Assembly (NCBI GenBank): GCA_003165795.1
Contig: PMWW01000051.1
Coordinates: forward strand, 1-52,827
Reading direction: 5' to 3'
Length of the DNA stretch: 52,827 nt
Origin: Acidobacteriaceae bacterium
GTDB taxonomy: Bacteria > Acidobacteriota > Terriglobia > Terriglobales > Acidobacteriaceae
The notes beneath the pieces were generated by a model. That model saw nothing but the letters and a program-made list of their open reading frames with translations, was not told the origin of the DNA and did no database searches. Both the position numbers and the translations under genes were made by a program. This document shows, one piece after another, positions 16,339-24,833 of the stretch (within the stretch, counting starts at the first letter, position 1; the number at the start of each line of letters is the position of its first letter).

Positions 16339-16902
16339 ATGAATCGCAGCGACGCGTGGTGTTTACTAACTGAGTTCACCCAGTCAGAAAGTTTGCGGAA
16401 ACATGCTCTGGCGGTGGAGGCGTGCCTGCGCGCCTACGCTCGCAAGCTAGGCGGCGACGAGGAGTTGTGGGGCGTCGTGGGCCTGCTCCACGATTTCGAT
16501 TACGAGAAATATCCCAGCGCGGAAGAGCATCCCTTCAAGGGAAGCGAGATACTGCAGGAGAGAGGTTACTCCGACGAGATCCGCCGGGCGATCCTATCGC
16601 ACGCAAGTTATTCAGGCGTGCCGCGCGAGTCGAATCTGGAGAAGACGCTGTTCGCCTGCGACGAACTGGCGGGATTCATCACGGCGACGGCGCTGATCAA
16701 ACCCAACAAGTCGCTCGCCGAGGTGGATGCGAAGTCGATACGAAAGCGGATGAAGGACAAGGCCTTTGCCCGCTCGGTCAGCCGCGAGGACATTGTTAAC
16801 GGCGCTGCCGACCTCGGGGTGGATCTGGACCAGCACATCGCGCTCTGCATCGAGGCGATGAAAAGTGTAGCGGGGGAACTGGGGCTGGGAGGCACGCAAT
16901 AA
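16339..16902 (+). CDS. HD-domain (HDIG-type) protein
   Basis: A 187-residue protein with the metal-binding HD-superfamily signature: HALAVEACLRAYARKL, then GLLHDFDYEKYP (the HD pair) and AILSHASYSG. A later Asp (CDELAGF) completes a likely H-HD-D set. Such stand-alone HD proteins act as phosphohydrolases, but the substrate cannot be told from sequence. ATG 16339 with AGGAG eight bases upstream is clearly the start; the open frame continues back to 16021, but this is the antisense of the XRE gene. Confidence 0.82.
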   Translation: MNRSDAWCLLTEFTQSESLRKHALAVEACLRAYARKLGGDEELWGVVGLLHDFDYEKYPSAEEHPFKGSEILQERGYSDEIRRAILSHASYSGVPRESNLEKTLFACDELAGFITATALIKPNKSLAEVDAKSIRKRMKDKAFARSVSREDIVNGAADLGVDLDQHIALCIEAMKSVAGELGLGGTQ

Positions 16903-17119
16903 TTCCTCGTGGTTGAGCGCCGGGCTAACTTCATAGCCGCCGCTGCGCGGCTAGTTTATTCGGTGTTGCTAACGTTTTGTTCCACCACAAACTTTCTTTT
17001 TCAGTTGTGACACAGTCTCTTCAGGCCCGCGTCAGTGAGGAGCTGCAGATGGAAGGTTCGTTGTGAAGCGCCCCCTTTACACTGGCCTGAAGGCCAGCTT
17101 TACCGGGTATACCGCAGCG
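16903..17119. other. intergenic region with one REP-like palindrome
   Basis: It contains CTGGCCTGAAGGCCAG followed by CTTTACC at about 17083-17104, a single member of the REP family. No gene and no other clear element is seen. Confidence 0.6.
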
Positions 17120-17146
17120 AAAAAGCGGTCCGTTGTGGCGGACCGC
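17120..17146 (-). terminator. rho-independent terminator of the Spy-like gene
   Basis: Perfect 8-bp stem GCGGTCCG/CGGACCGC (17125-17146) with a six-base loop. Read on the minus strand it is followed by five T residues. It lies downstream of the gene ending at 17204. Confidence 0.8.
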
Positions 17147-17203
17147 CGAGGTCGAAGGTCCCCGACCCTTTGAAGGGGCCTTCGAGATTGATTGTTGTCT
17201 TAG

Positions 17204-17707
17204 TTATTGGGCCGCCGGTTCCGCGCCTGCCTGCGAGAGCTTTTGCACATGCTCGTTGATGCGAGTGATCTGGTCTTGCCGCAGCTGGTCGGCCTTGGTC
17301 TTCTGGTCCGCCGTCAGCACCGTGTTGTAGATCTGGCTGCGCAAGGAAGCCTTTTGCACCATCAACTGCGCCATGATCTGTGACTGCTGATTGGCCAGCG
17401 ACTGCACCTTGGCCTGATCGAAGGCGCCGCTCGCGGTCGCCGCCAGCATGGCCGCGCGATTCTGCGCTATCTGCAGCATCAGCGGACGGTCGGTAGCGCG
17501 CTGGGTCTGCATGATGGTCTTGATCTGCGCCTTCTGCGCATCCGTCAGGTTCAGTTCTTTGGCCATGAAGCCCATGTGTCCATGCCGGTGGCCGCTCCAC
17601 GCGGAAGCGCCGCTATCGTCACTCTGCTGTGCATATGCCAGCATCGCGGTGCCGCAAAGCACTATGGCCAGCAACGCAACGGCAACGCTCCAAAACTTCG
17701 TTTTCAT
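17204..17707 (-). CDS. Spy/CpxP-like periplasmic protein
   Basis: A 167-residue exported protein. The signal peptide spans about residues 1-26 (VALLAIVLCGTAMLAYA). The mature part is Gln/Ala-rich and helical, with two LTxxQ-type motifs: ELNLTDAQKAQIKTIM and TVLTADQKTKADQLRQ, the hallmark of the Spy/CpxP/LTXXQ family of periplasmic chaperones and stress sensors. A His-rich patch (GHRHGHMG) precedes the first motif and might bind metal. ATG 17707 is preceded by AAGGAGA. It is a single-gene unit with its own terminator. The role is inferred from the family. Confidence 0.82.
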   Translation of the reverse strand: MKTKFWSVAVALLAIVLCGTAMLAYAQQSDDSGASAWSGHRHGHMGFMAKELNLTDAQKAQIKTIMQTQRATDRPLMLQIAQNRAAMLAATASGAFDQAKVQSLANQQSQIMAQLMVQKASLRSQIYNTVLTADQKTKADQLRQDQITRINEHVQKLSQAGAEPAAQ

Positions 17708-17935
17708 CTGCTTCTCCTTGTCGACAGTTCGTCTGTCAAATGTTGAAACCCCGCGAGCGGGAATTCGACGGTAAAGTCTGGTAACGCCAGCGTAAAGAAT
17801 TGTGACGTCTCCGCGAACCCTCACCGAACGGCTCTTACCTCAGCCCGGTCTATACGCTATTTCCATTCGAGGGGGAAAAGGTTCCGCAAAGTGAGTTTCG
17901 CCCTTTTGACTTTGCTTTCTGGGTAGACCGCGAAG

Positions 17936-17965
17936 AAAAACGCCACGTTTCGAACCGTGGCGTTT
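17936..17965 (-). terminator. rho-independent terminator of the MFS transporter
   Basis: Stem ACGCCACG/CGTGGCGT around 17940-17962. On the minus strand it is followed by TTTTTC, 45 or so bases after the stop of the transporter gene. The rest of 17708-18010 shows no gene. Confidence 0.82.
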
Positions 17966-18010
17966 CGAGAATAAAAGCAATCCCGATTATCTCTTTCCTG
18001 CTGTCTGTTT

Positions 18011-19402
18011 CTACCGGGCAAGTACGGCATCGGCAGCAGCCACTTTGGCTGCATCCGACGCGCGTTCCTTCTCTCCCACTTCATCCAGCTGAAGATGCTT
18101 GGTCTCTGGAGAGTACAGCAGGCTAACGAAGGTCATAATCGCGCCGATCGTCAGGATCACGGCTGGGGAAAGCCAGGTGTCCTGGCCTTCGATGGCATGA
18201 ACAAATGGGATCTTATGTGCCCAGAGTACGTAGATTGGGAACCAGGCTCCGAGAATGGCACCCGCCGAGTAGCCGAAACCTACTCCCGCTGCGCGACGCT
18301 TGGTGGGGAACCGCTCACATAGATACGCCGGGACTACGCCCCAGGCCAGCTTTAGCATTCCAGCCATACACGTCCCCAGAATAGCCATCCGAATATTGCG
18401 GGCCAGCGCTGCATGATACAGCACGTAAAACACCGGGACGCCGAAAACCACCAGGAAGACGCAGTACCACTGGGTCAGAATCTTGCGGCCCGTCTTATCT
18501 GAGATCCAGCCGTAGAAGTTGTATCCCAGGAAGGAGAGGAACAGCGCAAATCCATAAATCAGGCTGTAGGTTGTGGTATCAAAACCTCGCCCGTCCAGAG
18601 TAAGAATTTTCGGTAGAAATCCGTAAACCGAGTAGTCCGTCAGGAACAGGCCGGTCATGAAGACAAAGACTTGCAGGAAGTCCCACAACTGGGGACGCCG
18701 GAACAGGGAGAAGAAAGGAGCCTTCTCGATATTCCCTTTGGCCTTGGTTTTCTCGAATTCGGGCGACTCATGCAGATTGCCTCGAATCCAGAGAGCCAGA
18801 AATACCGGAATGACCCCGGTCATGAATGCGATCCGCCAACCATACTGGTAAAGGATAGCTTTGCCGGCGAAGTAGGAAATCGCTGCGAAGACCAGGGACG
18901 CAAGCACATAGCCCAGCGGGAAGCCTGATTGAATAAACCCGCTGATGGCTCCGCGACGAGCTTGGGGAGCATATTCGATGGCGAAAGTGTGGCCTACCGC
19001 ATACTCGCCCCCGAAGAAACAGCCCATAAAGAAGCGCAGGACGCAATACAGGACATAGGCCAGCACGCCTACCTGTTGGTAGGTGGGAAGGAAGCCGGAA
19101 AGAAGCGACATGACTCCGACGCCGCCTATAGTAAAAAGCAACAGGAAACGGCGGCCGATCTTATCGGCGTACGCTCCAAAGAATGCGGATCCGACAGGCC
19201 GGGCGGCCATGGTAATCGAATATCCAAGTACAACCGCGATGTATTGCCAAAGCAGGCTGCCCTTTGGTGAGATGAAAATCTTGCCCAAGATAGGAGCCAT
19301 GACAATGACCATTGCCATGTCGTAGGCGTCCAGCATGAATCCCAAAAATTGGGACGACATGGCCATCTTGGTATCTTTGGATAGGTGTTGCTGTTCCGGC
19401 AT
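18011..19402 (-). CDS. MFS carboxylate/sugar-acid type permease
   Basis: A 463-residue, 12-helix major facilitator. The loop 2-3 signature is GAYADKIGRRFLLLFTIGGV, and the second-half counterpart is YGWISDKTGRKILTQ. GGEYAVGHTFAIEYAPQARR is typical of the metabolite:H+ symporter/sialate-lactate branch. Substrate cannot be fixed from sequence, but the divergent DcaP-like porin and the nearby D-lactate dehydrogenase favour a hydroxy- or dicarboxylate. ATG 19402 is preceded by AGGAGCACTT on the coding strand. A TCAC-N8-GTGA palindrome lies 80 bases upstream. It ends with its own terminator. Confidence 0.8.
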   Translation of the reverse strand: MPEQQHLSKDTKMAMSSQFLGFMLDAYDMAMVIVMAPILGKIFISPKGSLLWQYIAVVLGYSITMAARPVGSAFFGAYADKIGRRFLLLFTIGGVGVMSLLSGFLPTYQQVGVLAYVLYCVLRFFMGCFFGGEYAVGHTFAIEYAPQARRGAISGFIQSGFPLGYVLASLVFAAISYFAGKAILYQYGWRIAFMTGVIPVFLALWIRGNLHESPEFEKTKAKGNIEKAPFFSLFRRPQLWDFLQVFVFMTGLFLTDYSVYGFLPKILTLDGRGFDTTTYSLIYGFALFLSFLGYNFYGWISDKTGRKILTQWYCVFLVVFGVPVFYVLYHAALARNIRMAILGTCMAGMLKLAWGVVPAYLCERFPTKRRAAGVGFGYSAGAILGAWFPIYVLWAHKIPFVHAIEGQDTWLSPAVILTIGAIMTFVSLLYSPETKHLQLDEVGEKERASDAAKVAAADAVLAR

Positions 19403-19481
19403 AAGTGCTCCTGGAAGAGAAATAGGCCCGCGATTAGGCCAAGATGTAACACGTCATACCAAGAAAGATTAGCGGCAGGCA

Positions 19482-19497
19482 TCACGGCTGTTTGTGA
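19482..19497. promoter_or_regulatory. TCAC-N8-GTGA palindrome upstream of the MFS gene
   Basis: TCACGGCTGTTTGTGA lies 80 bases upstream of the permease start. It has the same half-sites and spacing as parts of the elements in front of the porin and the D-lactate dehydrogenase, though only two half-sites are present here. Confidence 0.35.
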
Positions 19498-19709
19498 CGG
19501 ATAACCATTGGAAACGCTTTTTTCGCGAGGCTCGGCGAGGGCGTTCAATCACTGGACATTGCTTGCCCTGAGCGTCTAAGTCCGGGAGCCATTACCACAA
19601 AAGTTGCATTGGTTTGGTCGCGGGTTGTAACCCGGGTCTAAAGTTGAGCTAAGCCCGCTATTGACGGTACTGCGGAAGGTTTCAGCGTCCGGCTTTATCA
19701 CAAATGAAA

Positions 19710-19736
19710 TGTGCGGTTTATCACAATGTAATGTGA
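19710..19736. promoter_or_regulatory. three-half-site operator-like element before the porin
   Basis: The pattern TGTGC-N6-TCACA-N6-TGTGA has half-sites at 19710, 19721 and 19732, exactly 11 bp apart. An additional TCACA lies at 19698. The first pair has CRP-site spacing; the second pair is everted. The element ends 137 bases before the porin start. The same pattern is found at 24678-24704. The rest of the 19403-19873 gap shows no gene. Confidence 0.5.
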
Positions 19737-19873
19737 GGGATGTCCGCCTTGCGCACTGGCCTCCTCCCTTACAGTTCCGCGCAGGCCAATCCACAGGTGG
19801 AGCCCCAGGACGTAGGCCCGACGGCATTAGACATTCCATCTGAGATGACTGGCGCTAACTCCTGGAGGCGAAG

Positions 19874-21853
19874 ATGCGTGAGTATTTCCGGTCACCGGCA
19901 ATAACCCTAATCACTATTGCATGTCTCTTGATGCCAGCGATTCTATCGGCGGCAGATTCAAGCGCCCCCGCCGCGGACCCAACTAGCGCGGCGGCGGCAG
20001 CCGCTCCCAACACTAGTGGCGCCAGCGTGGGCACGGTTATTAATCCAACCCTAGTCGATCTACTGGTGAAGAAAGGCGTCCTGACCACGTCGGAAGCCAA
20101 CAGTCTGAAAAACGTTTCCGGCTCCGCAGGAATGGACCAGTTACTCCTATTACTGAAGGCGAAGGGCGTGGTAACTGCCACGGAAGCGGCTGATCTGAAA
20201 AGCGCCAACGCCGATGCCGATACGATGCATTCGCTCGTCGACATAGAGTCGGGCGGAGGGCAGAGTGCAAACCTGACCAACAGTCAGGTGCAGAACAAAC
20301 CTCCCGAGCCGACTGGACCGACGGTCATTCCGGCCATCGCACCGGTACGGGTGCTCCCGCTTGATCCGCCGACCAAGGATGGCATGGCTGGCATTAAGCT
20401 AGGTTCGGGCGCAAAGATCTCGCCCTACGGCTTCATCAAGGCCACCGAGGCGTATGACTCACTTGATCCTACCGGGGATGATTTTCCCCGGCCGGGCTTC
20501 ACGGCTGCCGATACCGGCCCGACTAAGAATCCCGAATGGCATATGAAAGCGCGTTCCACCCGCATCGGGTCCAAGTTCGAATGGCCTGACATCTCTAAGA
20601 ACGTCACCATCACCGGACAAATCGAGGGCGACTTTGAGGGCAACTTTAGCGCCGTTGACAACCGCAACGTCTCCAGCATCAGGAGCAATGCGTTTCAGCT
20701 GCGTCTGGCCTTCGGGCGAATCGACTGGACCACGGCGCCTAACACGGACATCTTCTTTGAAGCCGGACAAGACTGGACCATCTTCGGCTCCAGCGCGCTG
20801 ATGAACCTATTCGAGACGACGTTCTATGGTGCTTACTGGGGCAATCTTTACGAGCGCTCTCCGCAGATGCGCCTAGGGGTGGTGCAGAAATTAGGCGGCT
20901 CGCGTGACTGGAAGTTCTCCCCCGAATTTGCGATCATGATGCCGTCCGAGGGCGATCTCCCAGTAAGTAGCGTTACTTGCACCGTCAAAGCACTGGATAC
21001 AGCCACAACCTGCACCCTGGTCAACGGGCTGGCAAGCCAGATCGGATATGGCGAGCGTGAGGGCGCAGACTCGTCTCGTCCAGAGGTGGAGTCCAGAGCT
21101 GTCTTGCAATTCCAACTGGACAAAGCTCCCGGCGTTGTTCCAGCCCAGATCCTGTGGAGCGGGTTCTACGCCTCCCGCCAGGATACAGTGCTAGCTTCAG
21201 CCGTGCCGGCGGATTACAAAGCTGCCTTCCCGACCGGGGTTGACACCCACAGCAACGGTTACGGCAATCAGATAGCAATCTCACTCCCCACCCGCTGGGC
21301 GACGGTGGTGGCTAGCGGCTACATGGGAGCCGACCTGAGATTCTTTTTTGGCGGCCAGACCTTGTCTTACTACAACCACACGGCGGGGCTGACCAATACA
21401 GCCGATGGCGCGGCGGTGGACAATTCCGCCGTGGTTTTTGGCACTAACGCGGCTGGGCAGTCAGTCTATGCACCCCAACTGCCGGTGCGAGGCTACGGCG
21501 GATTCGTTCAGGTCGGATTCCCCATCTCGCGCTGGTTCAACGCCGAGCCAAAAGGCAGAAATGCCGGCTGGCAGGCCTTCTTCGAGTACGGCTTGGATGC
21601 GGCCAATGCCAATGACTTCAGGCTTGATAAAGACGTTGGCGTGGACGGCGCCGGGCCTATCAAGGGCTCAATCAAGGCCGCAACCATCTTCTATAAGATG
21701 AACCCTTGGGTCCAGTTTGGCTTTGAAGAGAGCAATTACTCCAGCTACGCGGTTCCGGCCAATAGCGGTCTTTGCACCACGAAGGTCGCCGGTGTGCCAA
21801 CGTGCACTTCGGTCGATTGGCGTTCGGAGTTCGGACCGGTGTTCACCTTCTAG
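19874..21853 (+). CDS. DcaP-like outer-membrane porin
   Basis: A 659-residue outer-membrane beta-barrel. The signal peptide covers about residues 1-27 (ending LSAADS). A periplasmic segment contains two similar helical units, LLVKKGVLTTSEA and LLKAKGVVTATEA. From about residue 175 (AKISPYGFIKATEAYD) strands alternate as in DcaP/OprP-type porins, with FFEAGQDWTIFGSSALMNLF and a C-terminal aromatic ending (FGPVFTF). DcaP-type porins admit dicarboxylates and other organic anions. ATG 19874 follows TGGAGG. The context of a divergent MFS permease and shared operator-like element supports organic-acid uptake. The exact solute is not determined. Confidence 0.75.
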   Translation: MREYFRSPAITLITIACLLMPAILSAADSSAPAADPTSAAAAAAPNTSGASVGTVINPTLVDLLVKKGVLTTSEANSLKNVSGSAGMDQLLLLLKAKGVVTATEAADLKSANADADTMHSLVDIESGGGQSANLTNSQVQNKPPEPTGPTVIPAIAPVRVLPLDPPTKDGMAGIKLGSGAKISPYGFIKATEAYDSLDPTGDDFPRPGFTAADTGPTKNPEWHMKARSTRIGSKFEWPDISKNVTITGQIEGDFEGNFSAVDNRNVSSIRSNAFQLRLAFGRIDWTTAPNTDIFFEAGQDWTIFGSSALMNLFETTFYGAYWGNLYERSPQMRLGVVQKLGGSRDWKFSPEFAIMMPSEGDLPVSSVTCTVKALDTATTCTLVNGLASQIGYGEREGADSSRPEVESRAVLQFQLDKAPGVVPAQILWSGFYASRQDTVLASAVPADYKAAFPTGVDTHSNGYGNQIAISLPTRWATVVASGYMGADLRFFFGGQTLSYYNHTAGLTNTADGAAVDNSAVVFGTNAAGQSVYAPQLPVRGYGGFVQVGFPISRWFNAEPKGRNAGWQAFFEYGLDAANANDFRLDKDVGVDGAGPIKGSIKAATIFYKMNPWVQFGFEESNYSSYAVPANSGLCTTKVAGVPTCTSVDWRSEFGPVFTF

Positions 21854-21875
21854 CAACCCACAACCTCTGGACTGG

Positions 21876-21912
21876 AACGGGCGGCCGCGCGAGTGAGTCG
21901 CCCGTTTTCTTT
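21876..21912 (+). terminator. rho-independent terminator after the porin
   Basis: Stem AACGGGCG (21876-21883) pairs with CGCCCGTT (21899-21906), followed by TTCTTT, 22 bases after the porin stop. Confidence 0.8.
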
Positions 21913-22025
21913 GCCAGATTCAAGCTCAGTAAACTCGCCCGATTCGGAATATCGGTAAGTGCGTTGACCGCCGGATAGCGCGTCTTTAAGATGAGCGCAG
22001 CGGAGACGCCGCCAGGAGGCTCTTT

Positions 22026-22391
22026 ATGCGCAAGGCAATGATACTGACTTTCGTGCTGCCGATTTTGACCATTTGCTTACAAGGGCAATCAGCTGGTCCG
22101 TCGTCCGGTGCTGAACCGCCTTCCGGCAAAGCGTCCGACTTGACCACGCTTGCAGGGTGTCTGCGCATCGACAGCAATCATTATCTACTCACCGAGACCA
22201 ATGGGCCCACCCATCAACTTTCGGGGGCTGCTAATAAGCTTGGGCACCAGGTTGGCCGTCAAATCGAAGTTACCGGCAAACCCGGGATCAAGACTGTAGA
22301 CAGTACGCTGGCAGGTGCTGGATCAAGTGCGGTCGAGCAGCCGGTGTTCGAAGTAAGAACCGTGAAGCGCATAGCGGACGCGTGCCAATAG
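22026..22391 (+). CDS. small secreted protein, DUF5818-like, copy 1
   Basis: A 121-residue protein with a signal peptide (residues 1-about 21, ending CLQGQSA) and a small domain carrying TTLAGCLRIDSNHYLLTETN and LGHQVGRQIEVTG. The pattern GCL...Y.LT...G..Y.L...L..HVG..V.VTG resembles the DUF5818 domain frequent in Acidobacteriota; function unknown. It is the first of two tandem paralogues (the second at 22653). ATG 22026 has AGGAGG with a six-base spacer. One conserved cysteine lies in the GCL motif and another near the C-terminus (ADACQ). Confidence 0.72.
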   Translation: MRKAMILTFVLPILTICLQGQSAGPSSGAEPPSGKASDLTTLAGCLRIDSNHYLLTETNGPTHQLSGAANKLGHQVGRQIEVTGKPGIKTVDSTLAGAGSSAVEQPVFEVRTVKRIADACQ

Positions 22392-22652
22392 GGTGCCCGG
22401 TAAGCGGCCGACGATCTTCGGACCCGGATGGCGCGTACTGACACGGCCCTGGCTCCGCGGACCGGGTTACACAGGCGATGCGGCCAGCCCTGGTGCGGAC
22501 TGGAGAACAGGGGCAGACCAGCGCCGTGCCGTCCAGGACCTCACTGGAGAGAAGAAATAGGTTGTCTTCCAGTGGTAAGAGATACATAATCGCTCACGGG
22601 CTGGGAATAAATCGAAACCCGGCAACGGCGCAAGCCGAAAGGGAGGATGTTT

Positions 22653-23012
22653 GTGCGCAAGACAACGATGGTTACTGTAGCGCTCCTAATCACGGCAGTT
22701 TGGCTGCAAGTGCAAGCTGCAGGCCAGACTGCGGGCAAGACGTCCAGTCTTACTACCATTGAAGGCTGCCTGCAGTTCTCTGACAGCCATTACAGACTCA
22801 CCGACAGCAATGGCACCTCGTACCAACTCTCAAATGAAGCCAACAAGCTAACCCACTATGTCGGCCAACAAGTCAAGGTAACCGGTATGCCGGGCGTGAG
22901 GACAGTCGACACCACCACCCAAGGCGCTGAGTCGACCGCGAAGGAGCAGCCGGTTTTTAAGGTAAAGAGCGTGACAGGTATGGCCGGCACTTGCAAACCC
23001 GCTGGTCAGTGA
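22653..23012 (+). CDS. small secreted protein, DUF5818-like, copy 2
   Basis: A 119-residue paralogue of the preceding gene: TTIEGCLQFSDSHYRLTDSN and LTHYVGQQVKVTGMPGVRTV align along the whole length, and both end with a cysteine a few residues from the C-terminus. The start is taken as GTG 22653 (VRKTTMV...). GGGAGG stands six bases before it, exactly as in copy 1, while the in-frame ATG 22647 touches the ribosome site. The signal peptide ends near VQAAGQ. The 261-base gap between copies holds no recognisable element, so each may have its own promoter. Confidence 0.72.
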   Translation: MRKTTMVTVALLITAVWLQVQAAGQTAGKTSSLTTIEGCLQFSDSHYRLTDSNGTSYQLSNEANKLTHYVGQQVKVTGMPGVRTVDTTTQGAESTAKEQPVFKVKSVTGMAGTCKPAGQ

Positions 23013-23579
23013 TCTGCTGGCCGAAGGGGGAATTTCCGAAGCTGCCAAGGTGTTTGGCCACGTCGATCAAGTTCACCCTGGCGATGGTGTTTCCCCGGCG
23101 TGGATTGCCCTCCAGTTTGACCACATTGTATTTCACGAACGGGAAATGCCGTTCACGGCCAATCTGCGGGCGCTGGCGAGCATGATGGCGGTGCAGGACG
23201 CACAAGTGCCGTTGTTCGAGCCGGCCGCCACGCCGCCCAGCGCGGTGATGCTGGCCCCGCTGGGCGGCGATGCGGCCTTCCGTCCTGATAACCCGGAAAA
23301 GTCTTGGGGACGGGCAGTGCACTTCAGCGGTGCCCCGAATCCAGGCTGCGGCGGCCGGGTCGACCAGCCGGGCACCACAGGCGCACTCTGGATATTTCGC
23401 CTTACGCGTGCGGCGCTTACGGCTTTGGAAAAGGCCTAGTGATTGTGTACGACGGATTAAAAGACCCGGTGGGGAATATCGTCCTGGGATCGAAGAAGAA
23501 TGTCGTGGTGCACGCCGGCAGCGGTTTGTTGCTGCGGGCCGAGGCGGAGAAGCCTTCGGAAGATGCAGCCGTGCGGTAG
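22990..23579 (+). pseudogene. frameshifted remnant of a conserved acidobacterial protein
   Basis: A frame without a start reads KVFGHVDQVHPGDGVSPAWI, then ALQFDHIVFHEREMPFTANL and RALASMMAVQDAQVPLFEP, ending at 23439. It resembles the second half of exported proteins with a GSKxxGHVxQ...LxLxFDxIxxK..xxPL.A.L pattern. Around 23380 the plausible continuation switches frame to LDISPYACGAYGFGKGLVIV and GSKKNVVVHAGSGLLLRAEA, ending at 23579. The N-terminal half and start codon are missing because the frame emerges directly from the end of the preceding gene. Both the 5' loss and the frameshift argue for a decaying gene. Function unknown. Confidence 0.55.
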
Positions 23580-23620
23580 CTAGAATCTTGGTCTCCGGCT
23601 AACTTGAGCGCGTACGTGAC

Positions 23621-23652
23621 CCCCTCCCGTCGACGTTCGGAGGGGATTCTTT
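23621..23652 (+). terminator. probable terminator after the pseudogene
   Basis: Stem CCCCTCC/GGAGGGG (about 23621-23645) is followed by ATTCTTT. It may originally have served the decayed gene, and lies between it and the convergent gene ending at 23680. Confidence 0.6.
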
Positions 23653-23679
23653 GTCTAGCGGGTAAGAGCACTCCAATGG

Positions 23680-24483
23680 CTACTGCACATCGGTGACCTT
23701 GCCGCCAATGAACGTCACCTTCATATCGGGATAGTAGTCGATTTCCTTGGTTTTGAGGTTGACCACCTTCTGCGGCTGTCCGAAGATCGCCACGACCTGG
23801 TCCCTCGTCTGGCCGACGGAAATCGTCTTGGGTTGGGGTGGCGGCGCGTCCGGCGGCGGCGGAGGTGGCGGGATCGGCTTCATCGCTTGAGTATCGGGGG
23901 GCGGCGGCGAATTTTGAGCTGCGTTATCGTCGGGCTGTGCCGTTATCACCTCAGCGATGGTCTTCATCACGTCATCGGCCGGAGGCACCGTGTGTTTCTG
24001 GAACGGAATCTTTAATTGCCCATAGTAGCGAACGTCCTGGTAGGGATCGCTGTAGAAAACAAAGATGACGCCGTCATCCTTAACCGCAGACGCGACCATC
24101 CAGAATTTTTCTCCCGCCACAAATTTACGCTGCGGAACACTGCTAACAGTGGCACCTGGTTGAGCTTGACCTAAGGCCATATCCGTGGCGAGCGTAGCTC
24201 CGAAGCCCATTCCCAGCTTCCCGTCTTTGTAAGTGCTAGTTGGCGGAATCTTAGTATCAATGCTGAACATCAGGAGTCCGTCTTTGTGCAGCACCAGAAC
24301 GGAGCCTGCGGTGACGACGTCCGTCTTGTCATCCGTGGTTTTGGTTAACTTAAATTGTGAATTGAGCTTTTCCTGCAGCAGAGCTTTTTGGTCCCCGCTC
24401 TGAGGGTTAGCCGCCGGAGACTGGGAAAACGCCGAAGTCAAGAGAAAGCATAAGCCAATTGCGAAGGAACCGTATTTGAACAT
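23680..24483 (-). CDS. secreted protein with OmlA/SmpA-like C-terminal motif
   Basis: A 267-residue exported protein, signal peptide residues 1-about 20 (ending SAFSQS). An unknown alpha/beta domain follows (about residues 30-165: SVLVLHKDGLLMFSIDTK, GEKFWMVASAVKDDGVIFVF), then a proline-rich linker (PPPPPPPDAPPP). A short C-terminal module (ISVGQTRDQVVAIFGQPQKV) has the G-x-T-x-x-x-V-x-x-x-x-G-x-P pattern of SmpA/OmlA/BamE-type repeats. Function unknown. It is divergent from the D-lactate dehydrogenase gene; the operator-like element at 24678 lies in the shared 350-base gap. Confidence 0.65.
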   Translation of the reverse strand: MFKYGSFAIGLCFLLTSAFSQSPAANPQSGDQKALLQEKLNSQFKLTKTTDDKTDVVTAGSVLVLHKDGLLMFSIDTKIPPTSTYKDGKLGMGFGATLATDMALGQAQPGATVSSVPQRKFVAGEKFWMVASAVKDDGVIFVFYSDPYQDVRYYGQLKIPFQKHTVPPADDVMKTIAEVITAQPDDNAAQNSPPPPDTQAMKPIPPPPPPPDAPPPQPKTISVGQTRDQVVAIFGQPQKVVNLKTKEIDYYPDMKVTFIGGKVTDVQ

Positions 24484-24677
24484 GATTTCGCCTCACGCAG
24501 AACTAGGAAATGCTACAGAGAAAGTGCGGATTAATGGAACAGTGCATAATACTCTCGACCAAAGTCGCCAGCAAGATTTGGACAACAATTTCCCTACGCG
24601 TCGAGCGGCGGCGGATGGCTGCTGGGGGTCGAATCCGCTGCCGATCCCGTATCCCTGCAATAGCCTGCAACCCGTCC

Positions 24678-24704
24678 TGTGCCTTCCATCACAACCCATT
24701 GTGA
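24678..24704. promoter_or_regulatory. three-half-site operator-like element before the D-lactate dehydrogenase
   Basis: TGTGC-N6-TCACA-N6-TGTGA with half-sites at 24678, 24689 and 24700, identical in layout to 19710-19736. The inner part is a perfect TCACAA-N4-TTGTGA palindrome. It ends 129 bases before the dehydrogenase start. Nothing else is recognisable in 24484-24833. Confidence 0.5.
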
Positions 24705-24833
24705 CCAGCTTCCGCGCCTCGCCATGACCTGCTGCCTTAGATTCAGACTAGGCGCAGCACCGCGGGCAAAGGTCTTCCATCATCCGCCGTGTGCGTAGCT
24801 TGCCGGCACCGGCCGACAGGCGAAGGAACAACA

